27,200 nt of DNA from an uncultured Blautia sp. (GCA_900553515.1 USDN01000034.1:1-27200); one strand, 5' to 3'; numbered from the stretch's first letter, positions 7,019 to 16,099 are shown. Translations and numbers: made by a program. Notes: generated from the sequence alone by a model not told the origin.

Positions 7019-8167
7019 TTATTCTCCTTTATATGCTTTTACAAAAAGTTCTTTTAACTGATCCAGTGTAGGAATGATCGGGTTTGTCTTGGTACATCCG
7101 TCTGCCAGAGCTACCTTTGCAAGCTCGTCTAACATTCCCATGTATTTTTCTTCGTCTGCAATAACATCCTTGAAAGTCTCAGGAATGTTCAGAGTCTTAT
7201 TCAGTTTTTTTACTGCTGCGCCAAGTTCTTTTACGCCTGCTTTTTCTGCGATTCCTGCATAAACAGCAGCTGCTGTCTCATCTGCAGAGTTAAAGTCGAT
7301 GATATACGGCAGTAAGATCGCGTCAGCCAGACCATGAGCTACATGGAAGAATCCGCCGATGGTATGTGCCATGGAGTGTACGATTCCCAGAGATACGTTA
7401 GTAAATGCCATACCTGCTACCATAGAAGCCTGAACCATGATCTCTCTTGCTTTCATGTCCTGTCCGTTTTCGTATGCCTTCGGCAGAGTCTCCATGATAT
7501 CAAGAGCTGCCTGAGTTGCCAGAATGTCAGAAACATAGTTTGCACGGTTGCTTGCCAGAGCCTCCAGTGCGTGAGTCAGTGCATCCATTCCTGTCTCTGC
7601 AGTGATCTTAGCCGGCATAGAAGCTGTTACTTCCGGATCACAGATTGCAATATCCGGCATCATTTCCATGTTTCCAAGACCGTGTTTCATACCTGTCTCA
7701 TTATCGGAAATAACTACAGAACGGGATACTTCACTGGCTGTTCCACTGGTAGATGGGATACAGCAGAATCTTGCTTTTGCACGAAGTTTCGGGAATTCAT
7801 TTGGAGGAAGGATATCTTCCATTTTCTTCAGTTCCGGATGCTCATAGAAGATCCACATAGTTTTTGCTGCATCCATAGCAGAACCGCCGCCCAGTCCTAC
7901 GATCAGATCCGGCTGGAAAGTCATCATCTCAGAAGCGCCGCGTATTACAGTCTGGAAAGACGGATCCGGCTCAACTCCGGAAATTACCATAGTTTCTGCG
8001 CCTGCTTCGTGGAAATAGCCTTCTACTTTTGCCAGCATACCGCTGCGCTCCATACTTTTACCACCGATAACAATACTTACTCTTTTTGCTTTAATTGTTT
8101 TGATATACTCCAGACAGCCTTCTCCGAACATCAGCTCGCTTCCTGCCAGTTTCATTGGTCTCATCAT
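7019..8167 (-). CDS. Iron-containing (group III) alcohol dehydrogenase
   Basis: This 382-residue protein belongs to the Fe-ADH family, which reduces aldehydes or oxidises alcohols with NAD(P)(H). The nucleotide-binding GGGSAMDAAK is at 93-102. Metal ligands expected for the family are all present: Asp195 and His199 in GMDALTHALEA, His264 and His268 in GIVHSMAHTIGG, and His278 in HVAHGLADAILLPY. The length is normal. It follows the BtpA-family gene by 24 bases and precedes the TrpA-like gene by 5. In this context it probably reduces an aldehyde released during sugar breakdown, or oxidises a polyol (inference). Confidence 0.9.
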   Translation of the reverse strand: MMRPMKLAGSELMFGEGCLEYIKTIKAKRVSIVIGGKSMERSGMLAKVEGYFHEAGAETMVISGVEPDPSFQTVIRGASEMMTFQPDLIVGLGGGSAMDAAKTMWIFYEHPELKKMEDILPPNEFPKLRAKARFCCIPSTSGTASEVSRSVVISDNETGMKHGLGNMEMMPDIAICDPEVTASMPAKITAETGMDALTHALEALASNRANYVSDILATQAALDIMETLPKAYENGQDMKAREIMVQASMVAGMAFTNVSLGIVHSMAHTIGGFFHVAHGLADAILLPYIIDFNSADETAAAVYAGIAEKAGVKELGAAVKKLNKTLNIPETFKDVIADEEKYMGMLDELAKVALADGCTKTNPIIPTLDQLKELFVKAYKGE

Positions 8168-8191
8168 AGCTTTTTTCTCCTTTTCTCTTTC

Positions 8192-8983
8192 TTAAGCGTT
8201 TAATCCATCTAATACTTCTTTTACCAGATCGTAGGAAATAGGGTTACTGAGAATACCGCCCTCTTTTAAACTGGAACCGATAATTGCTCCATCTGCGATC
8301 TGCAGCTGTTCTTTAATATTTCCGGCTTTTACACCACTTCCGGCATATACAGGAACTTTTACTACTTTTTTCACCCTCTGGATCAGATCGATCGGTGTCT
8401 CCTCACCAATCTGGGTACCGGTAACAATGATTCCGTCTGCCCCATTCTCTGCTGCCTCTTTTGCAGACTGCTCAATGGAAACATATGGAAGAAGCATGTG
8501 CGCATGTTTCACCTGTACGTCTGCCAGGATCTTGATATCCTCTTTTCCAAGTGCTTTTCTCATTTCCATGCATTTTTTCGCACATGGATTGATGATTCCG
8601 TCTGTAAATACTACAGTATCTACAAATACAGGTACGCGGATGAAAGATGCCCCGGTAATAGCCGCAATAGCCAGATTAGCTTCGCAGTCATTAAAAGCTG
8701 CATCTACGCCAACAGGAATGTTTACTGCATTTTTCACCTGCATGGTGGCTGCTGCCAGAGCCGCTACCTGAGTTTTGTTAAGTAATGCGGAAAATGGTGT
8801 ATCACCCATATTCTCCACGATCACCGCATCCACACCGGCTGCCTCCAGAGTTTTGGCATCCTGCACTGCATGATCCAGGATCTTCTGATAATCTCCGTCA
8901 AATCCTGCTGTAGTGGGAAGTGGCAGGCAGTGAACCATACCGATTACTGTCTGGGATCCCACTGTAAATATTTCTCTGCTCAT
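8192..8983 (-). CDS. BtpA/SgcQ-family TIM-barrel protein
   Basis: This is a 263-residue member of the BtpA family (PF03437). Diagnostic segments are IGMVHCLPLPTT (14-25), DAVIVENMGDTPF (52-64), VGVDAAFNDCEANLAIA (91-107) with FIRVPVFVDT, and a C-terminal GADGIIVTGTQIGEET and VYAGSGVKAGNI. The last two look like a phosphate-binding barrel end. The founding member was linked to photosystem I assembly, but homologues such as SgcQ sit in sugar operons of heterotrophs, where the reaction is undefined (family knowledge). It lies between the nucleoside phosphorylase and the alcohol dehydrogenase, so a role on a sugar phosphate or nucleobase product is likely (inference). AGGAGG precedes the ATG. Confidence 0.85.
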   Translation of the reverse strand: MSREIFTVGSQTVIGMVHCLPLPTTAGFDGDYQKILDHAVQDAKTLEAAGVDAVIVENMGDTPFSALLNKTQVAALAAATMQVKNAVNIPVGVDAAFNDCEANLAIAAITGASFIRVPVFVDTVVFTDGIINPCAKKCMEMRKALGKEDIKILADVQVKHAHMLLPYVSIEQSAKEAAENGADGIIVTGTQIGEETPIDLIQRVKKVVKVPVYAGSGVKAGNIKEQLQIADGAIIGSSLKEGGILSNPISYDLVKEVLDGLNA

Positions 8984-9009
8984 AGTAAGACCTCCTCAAA
9001 ATAATAATC

Positions 9010-9765
9010 TTATTTCTGCTGTTTCATATGATAATTATAAATACCTTCCAGAGCGGTTCTGCAGAGCAGATCCTCTGCATCCTTTCTCTCCTGGCCTTTT
9101 AATGTTTCTTTCAGATTTTCAAGCACTGTTACCAGTGTCAGAATACAGGTTTTTACACCCATCAGACGTCCCAGTGTCATCATACAGGAAGATTCCATAT
9201 CAATACCGGTTACGCCCAGTTTCTTTACTTCCTCAAATGTTTTTGACATGTCCCGTCCCCATTCCAGAGAGAATCTGGAATCATGCATGTGGCTGTAAAA
9301 TCCGTCCATGGTACAGTTTAATCCATTCAGGTATCTTTTTCCCATAGCAGTTACTGTCTCATTCATGGTATTTACCAGGTCAATATCTGCTACAGCCGGA
9401 TAGCTGAGATCTACATAAGCCTGGCTGGTTCCTTCCCGGCGCATAGCTGCCACAGGTATCATAAAGTGTCCCAGCATATCATCCTGCATGGACATTACAG
9501 TTCCCATACGAACTGCCACTTCCATTCCGGCCTCGTACATTTCTTCCATAGCGATAGCTGCTGACGGAGCGCCAATTCCGGTAGATGTAACAGTAATATC
9601 CACACCTTTATACTTTCCGGTATAGGTATTGAACTCACGCATAAAAGCCACTTTTTTCGGCTCATCCAAATACTGTTTTACCACTTCTACTCTCCAGGGA
9701 TCTCCAGAGAATAACACATATTTTGCAACGGTTTCCTTATCCGCACCCATATATAATGTAGTCAT
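9010..9765 (-). CDS. Nucleoside phosphorylase (uridine phosphorylase-like, PNP_UDP family)
   Basis: This 251-residue enzyme should cleave a nucleoside with phosphate to give a free base and (deoxy)ribose-1-phosphate. Family motifs are the phosphate-binding GDPWR (21-25), REFNTYTGKYKG (43-54), TGIGAPSAAIAMEE (62-75), RMGTVMSM (86-93) and the sugar-binding GIDMESS (187-193), where the central Met-Glu pair is kept. The general length and GDPxR loop favour the hexameric NP-I branch (uridine or purine type). Base specificity cannot be settled by eye: the RVGTCGG loop usual for uridine phosphorylase is altered here to RMGTVMS. The start has TAGGAGGTAAAT directly before it. It follows the kinase gene by 9 bases. 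Confidence 0.88.
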   Translation of the reverse strand: MTTLYMGADKETVAKYVLFSGDPWRVEVVKQYLDEPKKVAFMREFNTYTGKYKGVDITVTSTGIGAPSAAIAMEEMYEAGMEVAVRMGTVMSMQDDMLGHFMIPVAAMRREGTSQAYVDLSYPAVADIDLVNTMNETVTAMGKRYLNGLNCTMDGFYSHMHDSRFSLEWGRDMSKTFEEVKKLGVTGIDMESSCMMTLGRLMGVKTCILTLVTVLENLKETLKGQERKDAEDLLCRTALEGIYNYHMKQQK

Positions 9766-9774
9766 ATTTACCTC

Positions 9775-10713
9775 CTAAAACTCTGCAAATTTTTTCAGCA
9801 GTGCTTCTTTATCCGGTACATTGGTACAGCAGCCTTCTGCCTGAAGAACAAAAGAAGAAAGGGTTCCTCCCAGCTTGCAGCACTGTTCCGGCTTATATCC
9901 GTTCAGATATCCATACATAAATCCTGCCATATAAGCATCTCCGGAGCCTGTAGCATCCACTACCTGCTCAACGGGGCAGATACCGATTCTCTCCTGGCGG
10001 ATTCCATCTTCCTCACGAATATAGCAGATACTTCCATCTTTACCCAGAGTAGTAACAATAATGTCTGCCTCGCCAATACCAAAAAGCTCTGTAATATCAG
10101 AGAATCCATAAATCTTTTCAATGATCTCACGCTCCACCTCATTGGTGAAAATGATCTTGCTTCCAGTAAGCAGTTCCTTCAGGAACTCTTCCGGAAATGC
10201 ATCGAAATCATCTTTCATTCCAAATACTACCGGAACATTGTTTTCTCTGCATTTGCTGAAAAATTCACGGTTATCTTTTTCCGGCGCTACAGTAATAACT
10301 CCCAGACGGGTTCCCTGAAACAGTTCTTCATTCATAGGAGCAGCATACTTACCGTCCATAGCCCCAGGATAAAATACAGTAATATGATCATTATTGTTGT
10401 CCTGTAAAAGATAGCATACAGATGTTGCCTCTTCCGGAAGAACCGTGATTCCGTCCAGCGGAACGCCTCCTTCCTCCAGGAATGCGCGGAATCCGTTTTC
10501 CTCCCAGTCTCCGCCTACGCGAAGAACCGGAAGCGATACCATACCCAGTTTTGAAAGGGCATAGGAAATATTTACGGAACAGCCTCCATAGAAAATACGG
10601 GCATTGGATTTATTTGTCACCAGAGAAGTAAATCCTACTTTCGCCGGAGACGCAATTTTAATAATATGATCCATGCTCACATAGCCACTTGTTAATACAT
10701 CAATCTGTCTCAT
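9775..10713 (-). CDS. PfkB-family sugar/nucleoside kinase
   Basis: This 312-residue kinase is of the ribokinase/adenosine kinase fold. It shows the N-terminal sugar-binding segment YGGCSVNISYALSKLG (42-57) and VGGDWEENGF (67-75). The C-terminal signature DATGSGDAYMAGF includes the catalytic base Asp259 and the anion-hole GSGD. It probably phosphorylates a pentose, deoxypentose or nucleoside with ATP; the exact acceptor is unknown. The ATG at 10713 is chosen because GAGGAGGGGAAA lies directly before it; a longer open frame to 10815 overlaps the previous gene and adds a non-family Trp-rich stretch. The gene begins 10 bases after the stop of the cysteine hydrolase gene. Confidence 0.88.
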   Translation of the reverse strand: MRQIDVLTSGYVSMDHIIKIASPAKVGFTSLVTNKSNARIFYGGCSVNISYALSKLGMVSLPVLRVGGDWEENGFRAFLEEGGVPLDGITVLPEEATSVCYLLQDNNNDHITVFYPGAMDGKYAAPMNEELFQGTRLGVITVAPEKDNREFFSKCRENNVPVVFGMKDDFDAFPEEFLKELLTGSKIIFTNEVEREIIEKIYGFSDITELFGIGEADIIVTTLGKDGSICYIREEDGIRQERIGICPVEQVVDATGSGDAYMAGFMYGYLNGYKPEQCCKLGGTLSSFVLQAEGCCTNVPDKEALLKKFAEF

Positions 10714-10723
10714 TTTCCCCTCC

Positions 10724-11290
10724 TCAAAGCTGTCCTTTGTCCAGCATCTCAAACAGAGTTTCCATATCCACCACATGTCCCAGATATTTGTCAATATCAG
10801 TAAGGTGAACTTCATTTACCACATCAGAATTTGTTGCCACACATTCGCGGACTACATAGGGCTCGTAATCCAGATAAAAGGCATCTGTTACTGTAGCCCG
10901 GATACAGCAGTTTGTCTTGGTTCCCACGATGATCACATTGCGGACATCATTTTCCCGAAGTACCAGATCCAGATCTGTTCCAAAGAAGCCGCTGTATCTG
11001 CGTTTCTGTATCACATAATCTTTTTCCTCATCTACAGGAAGCATGGGATCGATCTCTGTTCCGAAGGTTCCTTCGATACAGTTTGGTCTCATTGCCGCTG
11101 CTTTGCGGTCAAATTTCCCTTTACGGTTCGTGTGCTGCATAAACACAGTCAGCACACCTTTTTCCCTGCATTTATCCAGAACCTGTCGGATTCTGGGAAG
11201 AATTTCACGGTTCTGAGGATAATAAACAAGTCCTTCCGGATCCGTAAAATCCCGAACCATATCTACGATAATTAATGCTGTCTTTGCCAT
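10724..11290 (-). CDS. Isochorismatase-family cysteine hydrolase (amidohydrolase)
   Basis: This 188-residue protein has the full Asp-Lys-Cys triad of the isochorismatase-like hydrolases: Asp10 in LIIVDMVRDF, Lys96 in VIQKRRYSGFFGTDL, and Cys129 in GTKTNCCIRATVTDAF. Such Cys-containing members cleave amides, carbamoyl groups or ureido groups (nicotinamidase, N-carbamoylsarcosine amidase, RutB, biuret hydrolase). The metal-binding motif of nicotinamidases is not obvious, so a carbamoyl or ureido type substrate seems at least as likely (inference). It follows the second permease gene by 12 bases and has AGGAGG before its start. Its place between importer and kinase suggests it acts on the imported compound or the released base. 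Confidence 0.88.
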   Translation of the reverse strand: MAKTALIIVDMVRDFTDPEGLVYYPQNREILPRIRQVLDKCREKGVLTVFMQHTNRKGKFDRKAAAMRPNCIEGTFGTEIDPMLPVDEEKDYVIQKRRYSGFFGTDLDLVLRENDVRNVIIVGTKTNCCIRATVTDAFYLDYEPYVVRECVATNSDVVNEVHLTDIDKYLGHVVDMETLFEMLDKGQL

Positions 11291-11302
11291 AACATCCTCC
11301 TG

Positions 11303-12220
11303 TTACTCCATCTTGAAGCCTCTCACTTTTACATTGCGGAACTTCACATAGGATACCACTGCCAGTACAGTTACCATGATGATATACGGAATGGTATCGA
11401 ATAATCCGGCTGCCGGACCTGCAAAAACACTTAAGTTTACAGACAGAGAACGGGCCACACCGAACAGGATCGCATACAGTGCCGAAGCTACAGGACGACC
11501 CTGACCGCAATAAATAGCAGCGATCGCGATAAATCCACGTCCGGCAGTCATATCATTGGTAAACATAGCCAGTCGCTCCAGTGACAGGTCGATTCCTGCC
11601 AGAGCACAGCAGAAAGCTCCAATAAGAACTGCTGCATATTTGTAACGTTTGGTTTTGATACCAAGGCTGATCGCGGAGTCTTCATTTTCTCCTACGACTC
11701 TTACATAAATACCAAAACGTGTCTTATACATCAGAACTGCGAAAAATGCAATTCCCAGAAATGCCAGGTATGTAATTGGCGGATGTCCGCTTAAAATATT
11801 TCCCAGCAAAGGTATATCCTTGATGATCGGGATATTGATCTTAAAGTCTGCAACATTTACACCGCTTAAGTTAATATTAGCCAGCTCCATCATTTTCAGA
11901 ATGAACTTGGCAATAGCGGGAACGATCAGGTTGATACCAAGACCGATAACGATAACATTTCCCTTGCAGGTAATTCCCAGATAGGAAAATATCAGTCCCC
12001 ACAGCAGTGTAGTTACAATGGCTGCCAAAATGGCGATCCAGATATTATTTGTCAGGTAAGCAGTCAGAACGGATACAAATGCTCCGTTTAACATCATACC
12101 TTCCAGTGCAATGTTCAAAACATTGGCCTTGTAGGCAAACATACCGCCGATCACGCAGAGAATAATAGGCGCGCTGTGATAAACGGTGTCATATAAAATA
12201 TTACCTAATAATTCCATCAT
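11303..12220 (-). CDS. Nucleoside ABC transporter permease, second subunit (YufQ/NupQ-like)
   Basis: This 305-residue inner-membrane protein of the BPD_transp_2 family has about eight hydrophobic segments, for example LILCVIGGMFAYKANVL-like and IWIAILAAIVTTLLWGLIF. The conserved NVLNIALEGMMLNGAFVSV and RYKYAAVLIGAFCCALAGIDLS segments are typical of the shorter permease in BMP-type nucleoside transporters. The start overlaps the stop of the preceding permease gene by 4 bases (ATGA), a sign of translational coupling. It should form a heterodimer with that protein. It ends 12 bases before the hydrolase gene. Confidence 0.9.
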   Translation of the reverse strand: MMELLGNILYDTVYHSAPIILCVIGGMFAYKANVLNIALEGMMLNGAFVSVLTAYLTNNIWIAILAAIVTTLLWGLIFSYLGITCKGNVIVIGLGINLIVPAIAKFILKMMELANINLSGVNVADFKINIPIIKDIPLLGNILSGHPPITYLAFLGIAFFAVLMYKTRFGIYVRVVGENEDSAISLGIKTKRYKYAAVLIGAFCCALAGIDLSLERLAMFTNDMTAGRGFIAIAAIYCGQGRPVASALYAILFGVARSLSVNLSVFAGPAAGLFDTIPYIIMVTVLAVVSYVKFRNVKVRGFKME

Positions 12221-13281
12221 GCCGCCTCCTTCTTCGCTTTTTTGAACCGGTCAAACAACTTTGTATTATCACTGATGAATTTTACAGCCAGGAACAGAAT
12301 AATCATACCCTGGATGATAGCTACGATTTCTTTTGGAACGCTGGTGTACATGTTGATATTGTCACTTCCGGTTTTCAGTGCTGCATAGAAAATAGCTGCA
12401 ATAAAGATTCCTACCGGAGAATGTCCGCCCAGAAGAGCGATCAGCATACCATCCCAGCCCAGTCCCGGGTTAGCGGAAAAGCTTAAGGTGTACTTAAACT
12501 GCTCACTGCACATCCAGCCAGCTCCTGCGATACCTGCCAGAGCACCGCTGATCAGCATCATGATAACAATCTTTCTGCCTACATTCATACCGGTTGCTTC
12601 TGCAAATTCCGGATTTTTTCCAATAGCTGTGATCTCATAACCCAGTTTTGACTTCTTCATCACAAAATACATAACTACCAGGATCACCAGAACGATCGCC
12701 GTAAACAGTGTAATACGGGAAGTTCCGATACGGCTGAACATCGCGCTTTCCTGAATAGTAGGAGTTGCCACATAACCTGCGCTCAGATCACGGAATACAC
12801 CTGTGGTCAAAAACTCAAGCGCCTTGATCATTGCGTAGTTCAGCATCAGAGTTACTACCATCTCATTTACTCTGCACTTTACTTTTAAGAGAGCCGGGAT
12901 CAGTGCAAATACCATACCACAGATAATTGCCACACCAAAGCAGATCAGTTTGTGAAGAACAGAGTTCATATCAGGAAGATAAGCACCTACGATTCCTGCA
13001 AAGAAACCGCCCAGGAGCATCTGTCCTTCTACACCCATGTTGTAAATATTTGCTTTAAAGGTAATTGCAATAGCCAGACCTGTAAGGATCAGAGGAGAGG
13101 CATAATGCAGCGTATTCATAAAACCTTTTGCTGTAAACAGGGACTTCCGGATCAGGATCCCGTATGTTTCCAGCGGATTTTCCCCAATTGCCAGAATAAT
13201 GAAACCACCCAGGACAAAGGCCAGAATCACCGGCAGAATGGAGTTTAATATTGTTTTGGTCAGCTTTCCATCCTTTTTCAT
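12217..13281 (-). CDS. Nucleoside ABC transporter permease, first subunit (YufP/NupP-like)
   Basis: This 354-residue membrane permease of the BPD_transp_2 family has the first helix at about 10-32 (ILNSILPVILAFVLGGFIIL) and the family signature NIYNMGVEGQMLLGGFFAGI. Later segments include LKVKCRVNEMVVTLMLNYAMI and PGLGWDGMLIALLGGHSP. The length and motifs match the longer permease of BMP-type importers of nucleosides. Both ends overlap neighbours by 4 bases (ATGA), with the ATPase gene upstream and the second permease downstream. This supports stoichiometric production of one transporter. Confidence 0.92.
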   Translation of the reverse strand: MKKDGKLTKTILNSILPVILAFVLGGFIILAIGENPLETYGILIRKSLFTAKGFMNTLHYASPLILTGLAIAITFKANIYNMGVEGQMLLGGFFAGIVGAYLPDMNSVLHKLICFGVAIICGMVFALIPALLKVKCRVNEMVVTLMLNYAMIKALEFLTTGVFRDLSAGYVATPTIQESAMFSRIGTSRITLFTAIVLVILVVMYFVMKKSKLGYEITAIGKNPEFAEATGMNVGRKIVIMMLISGALAGIAGAGWMCSEQFKYTLSFSANPGLGWDGMLIALLGGHSPVGIFIAAIFYAALKTGSDNINMYTSVPKEIVAIIQGMIILFLAVKFISDNTKLFDRFKKAKKEAA

Positions 13282-14828
13282 GCGTTCTCACCCTCCTCAC
13301 TGGAAATACCTGCCATCAGAAGACCGATGGATGCCGTGGATACTTCCTTCGGACAGATCTCACCGGAAATCTGACCTTTGTACATAACGATCACACGGTC
13401 GGAAAGACTTAAAATCTCAGACAATTCACTGGATACAAGAACAACCGCATTGCCCTGATCCCTGAATTTCAGAATCTGTTTGTGGATAAATTCAATAGAA
13501 CCGATATCTACACCACGGGTAGGCTGACAGGCGATCAACAGTTTTGGCTTTGCAGAAAGCTCACGGGCAATGATGACCTTCTGAGCATTTCCACCGGAAA
13601 GACTGGAAATATTGCCGTCAATATCACCGATACGGATATCAAACTCTTCTACAAACTGATCCCGTTTTTCTTTTATCTTTTTGTTATTGTAAAGCCCCCT
13701 GGTACAGATATCCTTATCACCGTGATAACCTGCAATACAGTTATCTGCAATACTCATATCACGGCACAGACCCTGTGCATAACGGTCTTCGGGAACAATT
13801 CCCATTCCTGCTTCACGAAGTTTTTTCGGCCACCAGTTAGTAACATCCTGACCATCCAGTTCCATGGTTCCTTTTGTGGATTCCATCAGTCCTGTCATCA
13901 GTTTCACCAGCTCAGACTGTCCGTTTCCTTCCACACCTGCGATTCCCAGGATTTCTCCTTTATGTACCTTAAAAGACATGTCGGAAACAACTTCCTTACC
14001 GTAATCATTTACTGTAGTCAGGTGAGAAACACCGAATACCACTTCTTTTCCCACTGCTTTATCACGGGCATTGTCTACAGTCAGGACTACATCACGTCCT
14101 ACCATCATCTGCGCCAGTTCTTTTTCACTGGTATCTTTTTTCAGAACATTTCCAATAACTTTTCCATGTTTGATAACTGTAATACTGTCAGCCAGCTCCA
14201 TTACCTCACGCAGCTTATGAGTGATTACGATAATCGTTTTGCCCTGTTCTTTCAGACCCTTGAGAGTTACCATCAGCTCGTCTACTTCCTGAGGAGTCAG
14301 CACGGCTGTAGGCTCATCCAGAATAAGAATATCTACATTACGATAAAGCATCTTCAGGATTTCCACACGCTGACGTCCGCCTACAGAAATATCTTCAATT
14401 TTGTCAAGTGGATTCAGCTCAAAATGATTTTCTTTAATCAGGGCTTCCACTCTTTTTATTTCTTCTTTCTGGTCTACAATAGGAGTACGGAAACTTCCTT
14501 TTTTTACATTGATCTCAGTTCCCAGCAGAATGTTTTCATAAACGGTAAGGCTGGGCACCAGCTTAAAATGCTGATGCACCATACCGATTCCGTTTGCAAT
14601 GGCATCGACAGGACTGTTCATGGTCACCTCTTTGCCACGAATCAGGATCTTTCCGCTGGTAGGCTGTAACAGACCATATAACATATTCATCAGGGTGGAC
14701 TTTCCAGCTCCGTTTTCACCAACGATACATTTGATCTCTTTTTCTTTTACATCCAGATTGATGTGATCATTGGCAGTGAAATCCCCGAATTTTTTTGTCA
14801 AATCAATGGCTTGTATCATACTACTCAT
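13278..14828 (-). CDS. Nucleoside ABC transporter ATPase, two ABC domains (YufO/NupO-like)
   Basis: This 516-residue protein has two ATP-binding cassettes in tandem, as in ATPases of BMP-nucleoside and ribose-type importers. The first has Walker A GENGAGKST (37-45), HQH at the Q-loop (85-87), signature SVGGRQ (148-153) and Walker B ILILDEP (167-173). The second has a degenerate Walker A, GVEGNGQSE, lacking the Lys, as is usual in this family, with signature LSGGNAQK and LIACQPTRGVD at Walker B. The ATG at 14828 is preferred because TGAGGAAC lies about 9 bases before it; an ATG at 14843 has no such site. It starts 30 bases after the lipoprotein gene. Confidence 0.92.
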   Translation of the reverse strand: MSSMIQAIDLTKKFGDFTANDHINLDVKEKEIKCIVGENGAGKSTLMNMLYGLLQPTSGKILIRGKEVTMNSPVDAIANGIGMVHQHFKLVPSLTVYENILLGTEINVKKGSFRTPIVDQKEEIKRVEALIKENHFELNPLDKIEDISVGGRQRVEILKMLYRNVDILILDEPTAVLTPQEVDELMVTLKGLKEQGKTIIVITHKLREVMELADSITVIKHGKVIGNVLKKDTSEKELAQMMVGRDVVLTVDNARDKAVGKEVVFGVSHLTTVNDYGKEVVSDMSFKVHKGEILGIAGVEGNGQSELVKLMTGLMESTKGTMELDGQDVTNWWPKKLREAGMGIVPEDRYAQGLCRDMSIADNCIAGYHGDKDICTRGLYNNKKIKEKRDQFVEEFDIRIGDIDGNISSLSGGNAQKVIIARELSAKPKLLIACQPTRGVDIGSIEFIHKQILKFRDQGNAVVLVSSELSEILSLSDRVIVMYKGQISGEICPKEVSTASIGLLMAGISSEEGENA

Positions 14829-14858
14829 GGTTTTGTTCCTCATAATGTAACAGAATTA

Positions 14859-16052
14859 TTATTTCAGAGTTACGTTCTTACATGTGGACGGATCAAACTC
14901 TTCTCCAGCCTGCGCGTTTGTAACAGTAATGCTTCCATCGCCGATCTGTTTTTCCAGGTCTGCAATATAAGTCTTGATCTCTTCCCATTTTTCTTTTCCG
15001 CTGTCCTGTACACATTTGCTGATCTCAGCCAGGTCTGTGATAGAAGCTGCACCGGATGCCAGAGTATAGCTCTGTACTCTTTCCATTTCACCGATTTTTC
15101 CTTCTACAGCTGCTTTTGTGATCTCAAATACAGGAACTTCTGTGTTTTTCAGAACACTGGTAAGAATATGTCCCGGCTGCTGTGCATCTTTGTTTGCATC
15201 AACATGAACCATCATCTTGCCATCTTCTTTTGCTTTGGCTGCAACACCGTCGCCTACAGAACCTGCTACAGAGAAGATAATGTTTGCACCCTGGTTGTAA
15301 TAGGTACCTGCTACAGTACTTCCTGTTGCGGAATCTGCAAAACCAGCATCATATTTTGCATAATAATCGTAATTTACACCCAGCTCTTCAGCTGCATGGT
15401 TCATACCTTCGATAAATCCATAAGAGAATACTGTTATACCATTGGAGTTTGTTCCGCCGATGAATCCCAGCGCTCTTCCGCCGTTATCAGGAGCGGTAAA
15501 TTTGTATCCGTCAGTTCCAAACAGAGTTTCAGCATTTTCATTTACCAGAACACTGAGGGCACCGGCTACATAAGATGCCTGATGCACATCAAACAGTGCG
15601 CTGATTACATTCTCATGAATTACGTTTCCGCTCTCATCCTGGTTAGGATTATCGTTTACACAGACAAAAGTGGTATCCGGATACATTTCTGCAATCGGTT
15701 TTGCTCCGCCGGTTCCGGAAATCAGCGCTTCAAAATCATACTCAAGGTTGAAGATAACGTCATAGCCGTCCTCTGCCAGGGACTCCAGGGCCTGCGGAAC
15801 ACCGTTGGTAGGCTCAACTACTTTATATTCAACGCCCAGCTCTTCAGCTGCCTTTTTGGCTCCGTCTACTGCAGACTGGTTATAACCGTTATCGTTCTGT
15901 CCTGCGGAAGAACAGATGACTGCGATGGAAATATCACTTGATGCAGAATCACCGTCTGCCTTCTTTTCTCCGCCGCCGCATGCAGTAAGACTTCCGACAG
16001 CTATTACCCCTGCCAGCATAACGCCAACTTTTTTCATCCAACTTTTTTTCAT
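14859..16052 (-). CDS. BMP-family nucleoside-binding lipoprotein of an ABC importer
   Basis: This 397-residue lipoprotein has a lysine-rich start, a hydrophobic segment (9-22) and a lipobox SLTAC with Cys25 as the lipidation site, followed by a Gly/Lys/Asp linker. The rest matches the BMP (basic membrane protein/PnrA) fold: IAVICSSAGQNDNGYNQSAV near the N-terminus, DGYDVIFNLEYDF, and later ALGFIGGTNSNGITVFSYGF and ANIIFSVAGSVGDGVAAKAK. BMP proteins bind nucleosides outside the membrane and feed the importer encoded by the next three genes. AGGAGG lies 9 bases before the start. It follows the GntR gene by 47 bases, a gap that holds an 11-bp palindrome and a TGATAACA copy. Confidence 0.93.
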   Translation of the reverse strand: MKKSWMKKVGVMLAGVIAVGSLTACGGGEKKADGDSASSDISIAVICSSAGQNDNGYNQSAVDGAKKAAEELGVEYKVVEPTNGVPQALESLAEDGYDVIFNLEYDFEALISGTGGAKPIAEMYPDTTFVCVNDNPNQDESGNVIHENVISALFDVHQASYVAGALSVLVNENAETLFGTDGYKFTAPDNGGRALGFIGGTNSNGITVFSYGFIEGMNHAAEELGVNYDYYAKYDAGFADSATGSTVAGTYYNQGANIIFSVAGSVGDGVAAKAKEDGKMMVHVDANKDAQQPGHILTSVLKNTEVPVFEITKAAVEGKIGEMERVQSYTLASGAASITDLAEISKCVQDSGKEKWEEIKTYIADLEKQIGDGSITVTNAQAGEEFDPSTCKNVTLK

Positions 16053-16079
16053 TTCTTTTGTCCTCCTTTTCTTTCCTCT

Positions 16080-16099
16080 GTGTCAGACACCTGATAACA
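16080..16099. promoter_or_regulatory. Palindrome and TGATAACA element in the leader of the BMP gene
   Basis: The 11-bp palindrome GTGTCAGACAC (16080-16090) is followed directly by CTGATAACAT, which contains TGATAACA (16092-16099). The same octamer occurs in the leaders of both nearby GntR genes. The site could be an internal operator or an mRNA hairpin that adjusts expression between the regulator and the lipoprotein. No clear promoter was seen in the 47-base gap. Confidence 0.35.

Noticed and set aside
13482..15941. Long plus-strand open frames opposite the transporter genes.
   Set aside because: They mirror the ATPase and lipoprotein genes, lack start signals, and encode Cys-, His- and Phe-rich sequence with no family pattern.
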